Positions 26,251-35,064 of a DNA stretch of 64,000 bases are shown in pieces. The notes below the pieces were generated by a model. The model was not told where the DNA came from. It saw nothing but the letters and a program-made list of their open reading frames with translations, and searched no databases. This DNA comes from Nitrosopumilus adriaticus. Lineage in GTDB: Archaea > Thermoproteota > Nitrososphaeria > Nitrososphaerales > Nitrosopumilaceae. A program made the position numbers and the translations under genes. Location: contig NZ_CP011070.1 in the NCBI RefSeq assembly GCF_000956175.1, positions 806,001 to 870,000 on the forward strand. The letters run 5' to 3'. Position 1 is the stretch's first letter. Every line of letters begins with the position of its first letter.

Positions 26251-26412
26251 ATGGGAAAATATTGTGAAAACTGTGGAAAATATATGAAAATTTCAGAATT
26301 AACTCATTGCTCAGATGAGTGTTTACTATCAGGCCTTAGTGATAGCATTTCTATATCTGAGAATAGCTTTAATGCAATTTCTTGGGATGAAAGATCAGAT
26401 CCTTGGACATGA
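26251..26412 (+). CDS. Cys-rich microprotein, 53 aa
   Basis: The N-terminal half has CENCGKY followed by HCSDEC, a C-x2-C-x13-C-x3-C arrangement suited to zinc. The second half is Ser/Asp/Glu-rich and probably disordered. The ORF ends 50 bp before the M1 peptidase start and is on the same strand. An upstream TTTTATACC (26187-26195) could be its promoter with a short leader. Confidence 0.6.
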   Translation: MGKYCENCGKYMKISELTHCSDECLLSGLSDSISISENSFNAISWDERSDPWT

Positions 26413-26461
26413 TCTCGGAAAATGGAAAATCTACTTAAAGCCTAAGTAAAGTATCTCAGTC

Positions 26462-28963
26462 GTGGACGTCATTCCGATTAATTATGAATTAACTTTTGAG
26501 CCGGATCTTAAAAACTTCACATTTTCTGGTACCGAAATTATTACTGCAGATTGTAAAAAGTCTACAAGTACAATTTCTATGGATTGTGCTGAATTAAAAA
26601 TAATCTCTTGCCATGTGCATTCTAGAGGAAATCCTGTAAAATCCAAAACGTCTCTTAATGCAAAAAAAGAAGAATTGCAGATCAAATTATCTGAAAAGAT
26701 CAAAGGTAAAGTTATCATCAATATTGAATTTCAAGGAATTTTAAATGATAGACTCCTTGGATTCTATCGAAGTCAATACCAGCAAAATGGTAAAACAAAA
26801 TATCTTGCTACCACACAGTTTGAAGCAGCAGATGCCAGACGTGCATTTCCATGTTGGGATAAACCTGAAGCAAAAGCTACATTTGAAATTTCAATAATTG
26901 CCGATAACAAATTCTCAGCAATTTCAAACATGCCAATTAAATCCAAGAAAAAAATTGGTAACAAAACAATTTACAATTTTACAAAGACTCCTATTGTGTC
27001 AACATATTTGATTTATCTTGGTGTTGGCGAGTTTGAGTATCTGACAGGAAAAGTTGGAAAGATTCAGATCAGGGTAGTGACAACAAAAGGAAATAAATCA
27101 AAAGGAAAATTCTCCTTAGAACTTGGAAAAAAACTTTTAACATCATATGAAAAATATTTTGGAATAAAATACCCTCTGCCTAAACTTGATTTAATTGCAG
27201 TACCTGACTTTGCAGCAGGTGCAATGGAAAATTGGGGTGCGATAACCTTTAGAGAAACAATTCTGCTTTATGATCCTAAAACATCATCGACTAGAACAAA
27301 ACAATTCATTGCAGAGGTAATCTCTCATGAAATTGCTCATCAATGGTTTGGAAATTTAGTTACTATGAAATGGTGGAATGATTTGTGGCTCAATGAAAGC
27401 TTTGCCACTTTTATGGCTACAAAGTTTGTGGACAAATTTTATCCTGAGTGGGATTTATGGAATCAATTCATTGAGGATGCAATGAATGTGGCAATGAGTC
27501 TTGACTCGCTCAAAACAACACATCCAATTGATGTTACAGTAAATTCGCCTGCTGAAATTCGAGAAATCTTTGATGCTATTTCTTATGATAAAGGTGGATG
27601 TGTCTTGAGAATGCTTGAGCATTATGTTGGAGAGCCCAATTTCCAAAAGGGCCTAAAAAAATACTTGTCTGATTTCAAATACAAAAATGCTGAAGGGCAA
27701 GATTTGTGGAATGCAATTGGAAAGGCATCTGGGATGCCTGTTTCCTCTATGGTTCACACTTGGCTAAAACAACCCGGATTCCCACTAGTTGAAATTAATC
27801 AAGATGGAAATGTACTGAAACTAAAGCAAAAAAGATACTTACTTGAATCAGATAAAAAATTCAGTAAGGGACTGTGGTCTATCCCATTATCTTTAGGTAT
27901 GGATGATGAATTTTCTAAAAAACTATTTACAAAAAAATCAATGTCTATCAAATTACCTAAAAATACAATAGGCTTTGTTGCAAACTATGGGCGAAAAGGA
28001 TTCTATCGTGTAAAATATGATGAAGGAATTCTTCTTGATTTGAAAATGTTAGTAGATGAAAAAAGAATTCCTGGAATTGATAGATGGGCTATCCAAAATG
28101 ATTTATTCTCACTTTGTGTTTCTGGGAATGAACAAATTCGAAACTATCTTGACTTTTCTGATGCCTATTTTGATGAAGATAGTTATCTTGCCACAGTTAA
28201 CGTTGCACATAATCTTGCATCGTTGTACTTTAGAGCATTTAATGAAAAATTTGCCGAAGAGATTAGAAGTTACGCTGTGAATTATTTTAGAAAAATTTTA
28301 TTTAATTTGGGATGGGAGCCAAAAAAATCCGACAAACACACTGATGCACTTTTACGCTCTTTTGTAATTTCTGCATTGGGAAAAATGAATGATGATGAGG
28401 TTACAGACGAAGCCATTAGGCGATATAAAAAATTCTTAAAATCCCCTAGTTCACTCTCACCTGATTTGGTGGAGCCTATCTGCTCAATTGCTGCATGGAA
28501 TGGAAATTCAAAAACTCATGCAGAATTAATGCGTCTATACAAGAATGCAAAAACAATGGAGGAAAAACTCCGCTTCCTTGGTGCAATGTGTAGTTTCAAA
28601 GACAAAAAACTCTTAATCAAATCACTTGACTTTTCTCAAACTCCAAATGTTCGCTCACAAAATATGCAATTGCCTATCATGAAGGTTGCTACAAATCCAT
28701 ATGGTGATAAGGTTTTGTGGCCATGGTTGAAGAAAAATTGGAAAAAATTAAACAAAAAAGTGGGACATGGAAATCCTTTGTTTAACAGAATTGTTGCCAG
28801 TATCTCTTCTGTAGCTGACGACTCTATGGAAAAAGAAATTAAAACATTCTTTAAAAAAAATCCTACTCCTGGAACTGAGAGAACCCAAACACAGACACTA
28901 GAAAGAATTAGAATTAACTCAAAACTCCTAAGACGAATGAGACAAGAATTCAAAGATGGCTAA
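26462..28963 (+). CDS. M1-family zinc aminopeptidase (tricorn factor F2/F3-like)
   Basis: This peptidase removes N-terminal residues from peptides, probably those released by the proteasome. The exopeptidase motif GAMENWG lies near residue 256, and the zinc site HEIAHQW is near residue 290 with the third ligand in NESFATF about 18 residues later. The ERAP1-like C-terminal helical domain is complete. At 833 residues it matches archaeal F2/F3 proteins. The GTG at 26462 is the only plausible start near the conserved N-terminus. It overlaps the next gene by 8 bases. Confidence 0.94.
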   Translation: MDVIPINYELTFEPDLKNFTFSGTEIITADCKKSTSTISMDCAELKIISCHVHSRGNPVKSKTSLNAKKEELQIKLSEKIKGKVIINIEFQGILNDRLLGFYRSQYQQNGKTKYLATTQFEAADARRAFPCWDKPEAKATFEISIIADNKFSAISNMPIKSKKKIGNKTIYNFTKTPIVSTYLIYLGVGEFEYLTGKVGKIQIRVVTTKGNKSKGKFSLELGKKLLTSYEKYFGIKYPLPKLDLIAVPDFAAGAMENWGAITFRETILLYDPKTSSTRTKQFIAEVISHEIAHQWFGNLVTMKWWNDLWLNESFATFMATKFVDKFYPEWDLWNQFIEDAMNVAMSLDSLKTTHPIDVTVNSPAEIREIFDAISYDKGGCVLRMLEHYVGEPNFQKGLKKYLSDFKYKNAEGQDLWNAIGKASGMPVSSMVHTWLKQPGFPLVEINQDGNVLKLKQKRYLLESDKKFSKGLWSIPLSLGMDDEFSKKLFTKKSMSIKLPKNTIGFVANYGRKGFYRVKYDEGILLDLKMLVDEKRIPGIDRWAIQNDLFSLCVSGNEQIRNYLDFSDAYFDEDSYLATVNVAHNLASLYFRAFNEKFAEEIRSYAVNYFRKILFNLGWEPKKSDKHTDALLRSFVISALGKMNDDEVTDEAIRRYKKFLKSPSSLSPDLVEPICSIAAWNGNSKTHAELMRLYKNAKTMEEKLRFLGAMCSFKDKKLLIKSLDFSQTPNVRSQNMQLPIMKVATNPYGDKVLWPWLKKNWKKLNKKVGHGNPLFNRIVASISSVADDSMEKEIKTFFKKNPTPGTERTQTQTLERIRINSKLLRRMRQEFKDG

Positions 28964-29363
28964 AAAACTTGGCCCTCCAATATTTCTTGGAATTTTTACT
29001 GTTTTAGCCTTAGTCTTTCTAACTGGTGGGGCGACAGATGACAAAGATGACCTGCGTCAAACTTTTCAGGTGGATGCTGTATACTATGATACTGGACATG
29101 TGGAGATTTCTTTCTTTGATAAATCTGAAAAAACCACTACTGTTGTAATGGAGATTCTTGGAATGGATGAGTCCTTTCAAAAAACTTTCTCTGATTCACA
29201 ATTTATTGAAATTGTGCCATTCCCAACTGAACCCAAATATGGATGGGCAATACATCCTGTAGTTTTAGAAATTGATCATGCTGACTTTGGACATGTACAA
29301 TTAAAAACCGAGATTCATCTGCTTGGTGATCCTGCACCTCCTGTAATCTATTCTAAACCCTAG
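28956..29363 (+). CDS. Membrane-anchored or exported protein, 135 aa
   Basis: A hydrophobic helix at about residues 7-24 (PPIFLGIFTVLALVFLTGG) is followed by an acidic beta-rich domain with no recognised motif. It overlaps the end of the aminopeptidase gene by 8 bases, so it is likely cotranscribed. The predicted topology puts the domain outside the cell. The family is not recognised. Confidence 0.7.
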   Translation: MAKKLGPPIFLGIFTVLALVFLTGGATDDKDDLRQTFQVDAVYYDTGHVEISFFDKSEKTTTVVMEILGMDESFQKTFSDSQFIEIVPFPTEPKYGWAIHPVVLEIDHADFGHVQLKTEIHLLGDPAPPVIYSKP

Positions 29364-29407
29364 ATCAGATACAAGATTTTATTGCACCTCTGAAATCTAC
29401 TTGTGTA

Positions 29408-30325
29408 ATGGATATGCTAGTAGATTTGAAAAAAGGAAAGCGAGGCGCAATTGCCAAAGCTATAACAATTATGGAAAATGATCAAAAAGAATCTAAAAAA
29501 ATAATAAAGAAAATTTTCAAAGATACTGGAAATTCTATCATAATTGGAATCACTGGCCCCGCAGGTGCTGGAAAAAGTTCACTGATTAACAAAACAGCAG
29601 TTGAGATGAAAAAATTAGGCACAAAGCCTGCCGTTCTTGCAATTGATCCTACTAGTCACGTTACTGGCGGTGCCATACTTGGCGATAGAGTTAGAATGAC
29701 AGAATCCACAGATTCTGGAACATACATTCGGAGCATTGCTTCTCGTGGTGCTACTGGTGCAGTTTCTCGTTCATTACGAAACAGTATTAGAATTTTAGAA
29801 TATGCAGGGTTTAATCCGATAATAATTGAAAGTGTTGGTGCTGGTCAAACTGAAGTTGAGATTTCTAATATTGCAGACATTACAGTTGTTGTCTTTAATC
29901 CCAATACTGGCGATAGTATCCAAACAATCAAAGCTGGCTTAACAGAAATTGGTGATATCTATCTTGTAAACAAAAGTGATCTTGCTGGAACAAATCAACT
30001 ATTTGATGCAGTAAGAGATTTTATTGGAGATTCTGTTAGAAATCCTACTATCCTTAAGACATCTGTAAAAAAGAATTCTGGAATTACATTATTTGCAAAA
30101 ACTCTCAAAGATATGATGAAATCTAAAAAGAAAGTAAAGTCGGAAAAAGACCAAAAAAGACTTGAAGCCGAACTAAAAGATATTGTTTTAAATAACATCA
30201 AAGAAAAGATGGATCATATGTTGGATTCTGATAAATCATTCTCAAAATACCTCAAAAAATTACAAGCAAAAACTATAGATCCTTTTGATGCCGGTGATAA
30301 AATTACAAAATCCCTGTTGAAGTGA
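29408..30325 (+). CDS. meaB: Methylmalonyl-CoA mutase-associated GTPase MeaB
   Basis: This G3E-family P-loop GTPase protects or reloads the B12 cofactor of methylmalonyl-CoA mutase. The Walker A motif GPAGAGKSS is near residue 52, and VLAIDPTSHVTGGAILGDR and ESVGAGQTE are hallmark MeaB/ArgK segments, with NKSD as the base-recognition motif. At 305 residues it has normal length. It is directly followed, after 4 bases, by the mutase catalytic subunit, which makes the functional link firm. Confidence 0.96.
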   Translation: MDMLVDLKKGKRGAIAKAITIMENDQKESKKIIKKIFKDTGNSIIIGITGPAGAGKSSLINKTAVEMKKLGTKPAVLAIDPTSHVTGGAILGDRVRMTESTDSGTYIRSIASRGATGAVSRSLRNSIRILEYAGFNPIIIESVGAGQTEVEISNIADITVVVFNPNTGDSIQTIKAGLTEIGDIYLVNKSDLAGTNQLFDAVRDFIGDSVRNPTILKTSVKKNSGITLFAKTLKDMMKSKKKVKSEKDQKRLEAELKDIVLNNIKEKMDHMLDSDKSFSKYLKKLQAKTIDPFDAGDKITKSLLK

Positions 30326-30329
30326 TAAT

Positions 30330-31931
30330 ATGGCTGCAAAAAAGTCTACAAAATCAAAAAGTCCTGAAAAGAAAATTTTCACTGATTCTTCTTTTCCTGT
30401 AAAGCGTATTTATCAAAAATCTGCTAAAAAAAGACCTGTTGAGGATGCAGGAAAATACCCTTTCACCAGAGGTATTCATCCAGGAATGTTCCGTGAACGA
30501 TTCTGGACTATGCGACAGTATTCTGGATTCGGTGATGCAAAACTTACAAATGAACGATTCAAATTCATGCTTGAAAAAGGACAAACAGGGCTTAGTATGG
30601 CCTTTGATTTGCCAACTCAAATTGGTTATGACTCTGATTCTCCCCAAGCAGAAGGTGAAGTGGGAAAAGTCGGCGTATCAATAACATCCATCAAAGATAT
30701 GATGACTGCCTTTGATGGAATTCCTCTTGGCAAAGTCAGTTCTTCGATGACCATTAATTCTACAGCATCTACTCTACTAGCATATTACATCGCAGTTGGA
30801 GAAGCTCAAGGATTCAAAAGTCATGAACTGCGTGGAACAACTCAAAATGATATTTTAAAAGAATACATTGCAAGAAATACCTACATTTATCCTCCGCAAC
30901 CATCAATGCGATTGATTGGTGACATGATTGGTTACTGTGCAGAAAAAGTCCCATCATGGTATCCTGTTTCTATTTCTGGTTATCATATGAGAGAAGCTGG
31001 ATGTACTGCAACACAAGAAGTTGCATTCACATTAGCAAATGCTATTGCATATATACAAACTTGTTTAGATGCAGGTTTGAAAATTGATGACTTTGCACCT
31101 CGACTTTCATTCTTCTTTTGTTGCACTATAGAATTCTTTGAGGAAGTTGCAAAGTTTAGAGTGGCAAGAAAAGTTTACGCTAAAATTTTAAAAGAAATGT
31201 TTCATGCAAAGAATCCTCGTTCACTACAACTAAAATTCCATACTCAAACAAGTGGTGAGTCATTAACCGCACAACAGCCAGATAATAATATCATTCGAGT
31301 TGCAATTCAAACAATGGCAGCTGTTGCAGGTGGTACTCAATCACTTCACACTAATTCTAGAGATGAGGCATTGGCTCTTCCTACTCAAGAGTCTGCAAAA
31401 ATTGCGCTTAGAACACAGCAAATTGTTGCACATGAAAGTGGAATTACCAAAACAGCAGATCCTTTGGCAGGTTCTTATTATCTTGAAGAACTTTGTGACC
31501 AAATTGAAGACGGTGTGTGGAAGTATCTTAAAAAAATCCAAAAGATGGGTGGCTCTGTTAAAGCAATCGAGAAAGGATTCTTCCAGTCTGAAATTAGAGC
31601 TAATGCATATCGTTTAAAGAAAGAAATCGATGATGGTGAACGAATTATTGTTGGAATGAACAAATATGCTGAAGAAGAGGAGCAACCAGAATTACTTCGT
31701 ATTGGCGGTGATGTGGAAATTCAGCAGAAAAAGGCACTCAAAAAATTACGCGACTCTAGAGACAAAAACAAATGGGAAAAAGCACTTTCTGCCATGCAAA
31801 GTGCTGCAGAAACTGAAGAAAATCTAATGCCATACATAATTACTGCTGCCAAGGCATTTGCTACAACTGGTGAAATCAGTAATACATTCCGAGAAGTCTT
31901 TGGGGAATATCGTCCAAAAGAGGTCTTTTGA
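30330..31931 (+). CDS. mcmA1: Methylmalonyl-CoA mutase, catalytic subunit
   Basis: This is the TIM-barrel large domain of the B12-dependent mutase. Signatures include YPFTRGIHPGMFRERFWTMR, the substrate region SSSMTINSTAS, and HTQTSGESLTAQQPDNNI. At 533 residues it lacks the B12-binding domain, which is encoded separately at 22694. In thaumarchaea the enzyme converts methylmalonyl-CoA to succinyl-CoA in CO2 fixation. A GTGATAAT lead precedes the ATG, and meaB is 4 bases upstream. Confidence 0.97.
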   Translation: MAAKKSTKSKSPEKKIFTDSSFPVKRIYQKSAKKRPVEDAGKYPFTRGIHPGMFRERFWTMRQYSGFGDAKLTNERFKFMLEKGQTGLSMAFDLPTQIGYDSDSPQAEGEVGKVGVSITSIKDMMTAFDGIPLGKVSSSMTINSTASTLLAYYIAVGEAQGFKSHELRGTTQNDILKEYIARNTYIYPPQPSMRLIGDMIGYCAEKVPSWYPVSISGYHMREAGCTATQEVAFTLANAIAYIQTCLDAGLKIDDFAPRLSFFFCCTIEFFEEVAKFRVARKVYAKILKEMFHAKNPRSLQLKFHTQTSGESLTAQQPDNNIIRVAIQTMAAVAGGTQSLHTNSRDEALALPTQESAKIALRTQQIVAHESGITKTADPLAGSYYLEELCDQIEDGVWKYLKKIQKMGGSVKAIEKGFFQSEIRANAYRLKKEIDDGERIIVGMNKYAEEEEQPELLRIGGDVEIQQKKALKKLRDSRDKNKWEKALSAMQSAAETEENLMPYIITAAKAFATTGEISNTFREVFGEYRPKEVF

Positions 31932-31965
31932 TTAGACTCTCTTGATTTTGTTTTAATTGTATATG

Positions 31966-32784
31966 CTAATTATTGGATCTTGCAATATAAAAATCGGCAT
32001 AAAAATTCCCATCATCTTCATATTCTTTAGTATTAATTTCCATATTGTTTAATAGAGAAATAGTCTGTTCTTTTTCTTTAGGACCAGAAAAACTTCTTTG
32101 ATGTATTGGTTCTATGTCGCTTTTCGCAATAGAGTAATCATACATCTCAAAAACTTCTTCAATATCTTTCATATCGAACATTCTGAGAATAGAGAATGCA
32201 AAGATTGGAGCAGTATACACTGTTTCAGATTCTTTTGAATTAGATTGTCTGTTTTTAATTACCTTTAGTAGATTTAAAAATGCCTTGTATCCAATGTAAC
32301 CAACACAACCAGTTGCTATAATTAAATCCATTTTTGGTAATGATCCTAGTAGATTTAATTTATCATCTTCAAGATCAACATTCATGCCCCTCTCACACAA
32401 ATTCATTTCTTCGGAGAATTTTAGAGCCTCTTCTGAAATATCTATTTGATAGAAATTTATGTTATCATTACTTGTACATTCTTCATAGAATTGCTTAATT
32501 TCTTTTTTTGTAGGTTCAGTTCCATTTAAAAAGAAATCACTCAATTCTGACATTGTTAAATTATATTTTATTAATGATGAGTTGATACCATAGGAACTTC
32601 CCAAGTCTAAAACATTAACTGGTCTAGATAATTTCTCTTCAAGTTCTTCTATGATGGCGTTATACAATATTTTTGTAGAATCTGATATGGAATATTTTAA
32701 TCGATTCATTTCCTTTAGATAACTATGAGGAGAATCCTCTGTGTAAATATCTGTAAAATCTTTTTTTATTTTTAATTCATTCAT
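31966..32784 (-). CDS. Class I SAM-dependent methyltransferase-like protein
   Basis: A Rossmann-type motif I is clear (NVLDLGSSYGINSSLI, about residues 57-72), followed by an acidic loop region and a likely post-motif DLIIATGCVGYIG. The rest is rich in Asn/Glu/Lys and unlike better-known methyltransferases. No substrate domain is recognised. It is monocistronic and convergent with the mutase gene. It could be an accessory gene gained by transfer, but I have only composition impressions for that. Confidence 0.65.
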   Translation of the reverse strand: MNELKIKKDFTDIYTEDSPHSYLKEMNRLKYSISDSTKILYNAIIEELEEKLSRPVNVLDLGSSYGINSSLIKYNLTMSELSDFFLNGTEPTKKEIKQFYEECTSNDNINFYQIDISEEALKFSEEMNLCERGMNVDLEDDKLNLLGSLPKMDLIIATGCVGYIGYKAFLNLLKVIKNRQSNSKESETVYTAPIFAFSILRMFDMKDIEEVFEMYDYSIAKSDIEPIHQRSFSGPKEKEQTISLLNNMEINTKEYEDDGNFYADFYIARSNN

Positions 32785-32958
32785 GTTGGAGTAATGTTAT
32801 TCTTTGACCCTTAATAAAACCAGTATGCTATTAGTGGTCATGAAACACAACTTTGATTGATTTTCAAAATACGAAATCAAATAAACTCGCTGATTCTCTA
32901 ATTGATATTTCTTTAATTTGACCCATTTGACTCTACAAAATTGTTCTGAATCTTCCTC

Positions 32959-32988
32959 ATTTGATGGCTAATTTGATGGCTAATTTGA
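32959..32988. repeat. 12-bp tandem duplication
   Basis: The unit ATTTGATGGCTA is repeated twice in a row (32959-32970 and 32971-32982) and followed by a partial third copy (ATTTGAC). It lies in the gap between the methyltransferase promoter and a small coiled-coil ORF. Confidence 0.6.
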
Positions 32989-33031
32989 CTAAAAGGGTCC
33001 ATCCTTAAGTGGGGTGATTGTAAATTAAATC

Positions 33032-33208
33032 ATGACAAAAAGAATAGAGGAAGAATTGGCAGAAATGAATCGATTGAAAAGATTAGAATTGGAATTTCTG
33101 TTTTTCCAAGCTAGGTTGGATACTACTACACTTCAAAAATACCGTGATGCTTTATCAAATAAAAGCACTATTTCTGAAGATGTAGACCCTGAACTCCAAT
33201 ACGTTTGA
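33032..33208 (+). CDS. Small helical protein, 58 aa
   Basis: This short ORF encodes a charged, likely coiled-coil peptide (RIEEELAEMNRLKRLELEFLFFQARLDTTTL cut into heptad-like blocks) with an acidic tail. There are no cysteines. A T/A-rich region lies upstream. It is a plausible small gene because of its regular amphipathic pattern. No family is recognised. It is on the same strand as the epimerase downstream. Confidence 0.5.
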   Translation: MTKRIEEELAEMNRLKRLELEFLFFQARLDTTTLQKYRDALSNKSTISEDVDPELQYV

Positions 33209-33334
33209 ATTTGAATAAATTTGATCCATTGAACTAGATTTATGCCATTTCACAAGACTTGTGTATTTGTTTAATTGGTTTTTGATTAAACTAAAATAAA
33301 TCCATTAATACCATATATTGAGGATGTCTTTTAG

Positions 33335-33733
33335 ATGAAAATTGATCATATTGCAATTGCAGTAAATGATGTTGAGGAATCAGCCAAAGTGTATCAACAA
33401 GCATTAGGTGTAGATAGCGTTGAATTCGAAACAGTAGAAACTGAAGGGGTTAAAGTTGCAATTATTCATTTAGAAAACGGACGTGTTGAATTAATGCAAC
33501 CGACAAATGATTCTAGTCCAATTAAAAAATTCCTTGATAAAAAAGGACCTGGTTTACATCATATGGCTTTGGAAACTGATAACATTGAGGATGAAGTAGA
33601 AAGAATGGAAGGTTGTGGAATTCAATTTTTAGGCAAAATAAGACCTGGTTCTGCAGGAACTAAGGTTACTTTTATTCATCCAAAATCTCTTCATGGTGTG
33701 CTTGCAGAACTCTGCTCTCATCCTAAAGAATAA
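33335..33733 (+). CDS. mce: Methylmalonyl-CoA epimerase
   Basis: This VOC-fold metalloenzyme interconverts the (S) and (R) forms of methylmalonyl-CoA, linking carboxylation products to the mutase. The family signature IDHIAIAVNDVEES, the metal ligands in HIAIAV and GPGLHHMALE, and the C-terminal HGVLAELC box are all present. At 132 residues it has the normal length. It lies about 1.4 kb downstream of the mutase subunit and completes the methylmalonyl module of the window. Confidence 0.95.
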   Translation: MKIDHIAIAVNDVEESAKVYQQALGVDSVEFETVETEGVKVAIIHLENGRVELMQPTNDSSPIKKFLDKKGPGLHHMALETDNIEDEVERMEGCGIQFLGKIRPGSAGTKVTFIHPKSLHGVLAELCSHPKE

Positions 33734-33814
33734 TTATTTTATTACTTAACAAAACTACAATAATTAATTAAATTCAGACGTGAATTTTGAACTTTATAGT
33801 TTTTCATCTAAAAA

Positions 33815-34084
33815 TTATTTTTGGTCTGGTTCTGTTATTTTTTTCATTTTAATTTCATCCATACAGACTGTACATATTTTTTCATTTTCAAATTCCATTA
33901 ATTTACCCCTCATGTGTGCAGGCTTGCCACACTTTGAACATGTAAGAGAATAGTAATCGTCAATCTCCTTTATGCAAATTTGACAAAGTAGTTTGTCTAT
34001 TCCATGATTTTTGTATTGTGTAATTTTACCAATACTTGTATCTGATTTATTGCATCTTTCACACGTATTTTCTTCATTTACCAT
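33815..34084 (-). CDS. Zinc-finger protein with four CxxC motifs, 89 aa
   Basis: Four CxxC pairs (CERC, CQIC, CSKC, CTVC) are spread over 89 residues, so two zinc ribbons or a treble-clef pair are expected. The segment CSKCGKPAHMRG resembles a nucleic-acid binding finger. A TATA-like AAATATAC on the minus strand is about 22 bp upstream, with a direct repeat just beyond it. The gene is downstream of the HTH-CBS regulator on the same strand but appears to have its own promoter. Confidence 0.7.
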   Translation of the reverse strand: MVNEENTCERCNKSDTSIGKITQYKNHGIDKLLCQICIKEIDDYYSLTCSKCGKPAHMRGKLMEFENEKICTVCMDEIKMKKITEPDQK

Positions 34085-34108
34085 GTTATTTTTAGATGTA
34101 GAGTATAT

Positions 34109-34139
34109 TTATCAAAATGTGATCATTATCAAATGTGAT
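34109..34139 (-). promoter_or_regulatory. Direct repeat upstream of the zinc-finger gene promoter
   Basis: Two near-identical copies of ATCACATTTTGATAA (minus-strand reading; 34109-34123, and 34126-34139 lacking one T) lie right upstream of a TATA box (34103-34110) for the gene starting at 34084. This spacing is typical of an activator or TFB-proximal site. It could be bound by the neighbouring HTH-CBS protein, which is only an inference. Confidence 0.4.
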
Positions 34140-34178
34140 TTTCAGAAGAGATTGGAATCTAATCTGAATCTTCTGAAA
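34140..34178. repeat. 10-bp perfect inverted repeat
   Basis: TTTCAGAAGA (34140-34149) is matched by TCTTCTGAAA (34169-34178) with a 19-base spacer that itself contains AGATT/AATCT. It lies downstream of the HTH-CBS gene and upstream of the zinc-finger gene, so it may be a terminator hairpin of the first or an operator for the second. Confidence 0.45.
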
Positions 34179-34229
34179 TAATTATTGATGAGATTTACAA
34201 AACCCATGCTATTTTCATAATTCTGGATT

Positions 34230-34787
34230 TTATTCCATCATTTTCAAAGTATCTGATGCTGTTATAATTCCAATAATTTTTGATTTTTTTGTTACAAGAA
34301 TACATTTTGAATATCTAATTAATGGAACTAGTACATTTGCTGGTGTGTCAAAGTCTACAATTGGCGGCACCGGATCCATCGTGTCTGCAAGTTTTGCCTT
34401 TTTTAGTTCTGATTCCCCCACATCTGCTAGGTGCTTCACTATTCCGTCTTCAGATACTACTCCTACAACTTCAGAATTACTAAAAACAGGAATTTGACTA
34501 ATTGATAACTGGTGCATTTTTTTTATTGCATCGTGAAGAGTGTTGGATGGTTTTAGCTTTACTATATCTTTACTACAAAAATCCCCTGCTGTATGAGATG
34601 AAGACTCTCCCTCCAGTTTTGCAAGATTATCAAAAATTCTCTTTGCTGTTTCATAGCTTGGCTGACTCCTTCCTGATTCAATTTGATTAATCATTGAAGT
34701 ACTAACTCCTGTCATTGTGGCTAGTTTTTTTTGTGTTATTCCAATCTTTTGTCTTATTTGCTTGATTGAATCAATCCGTGGTAACAA
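34230..34787 (-). CDS. HTH (XRE-type) plus CBS-pair regulator
   Basis: Residues about 7-60 are an XRE-type helix-turn-helix (GITQKKLATMTGVSTSMINQIESG). Residues about 70-185 form a pair of CBS domains (SQIPVFSNSEVVGVVSEDG, ILVTKKSKIIGIITASDT), which often bind adenine nucleotides. The combination suggests energy-sensing transcription control. The start is a TTG at 34787, with a TATA-like TTTTAAAA about 26-33 bp upstream; no ATG fits. The archaeal members of this architecture are widespread. Confidence 0.88.
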   Translation of the reverse strand: MLPRIDSIKQIRQKIGITQKKLATMTGVSTSMINQIESGRSQPSYETAKRIFDNLAKLEGESSSHTAGDFCSKDIVKLKPSNTLHDAIKKMHQLSISQIPVFSNSEVVGVVSEDGIVKHLADVGESELKKAKLADTMDPVPPIVDFDTPANVLVPLIRYSKCILVTKKSKIIGIITASDTLKMME

Positions 34788-34860
34788 ATCATTTTGAATT
34801 ACTCTAGTTGGTTTTAAAATCTATAGTTTAACGATATGGTTTTGCTGCCTATGGGAAATT

Positions 34861-35037
34861 TTAAATTTCTTTGATTAGCGATTTTATGCTGGATATTGAT
34901 TCTGCATTTAGTTCAATTTCCTTGTGTTTTTCTATCACATGCTGGGTTACTTTTTCCATAAGTTCTTCTTCTGATGGTGCAGTTGTATACCATCCACAAT
35001 CTTTTCCTGCATCGGCACAGCTAATGCTTTTTGTCAT
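34861..35037 (-). CDS. DUF1059 family small protein, 58 aa
   Basis: The pattern CADAGKDCGWYTTAP, EEEL and VIEKHKE matches the DUF1059 family, with two cysteines, a tryptophan and a late His. Members are 50-70 residues long and of unknown role. The gene lies between ppdK and the HTH-CBS gene on the same strand and was found by reading the sequence directly. Confidence 0.8.
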   Translation of the reverse strand: MTKSISCADAGKDCGWYTTAPSEEELMEKVTQHVIEKHKEIELNAESISSIKSLIKEI

Positions 35038-35064
35038 GATGATGATATTTTGATTTGGAATTAT

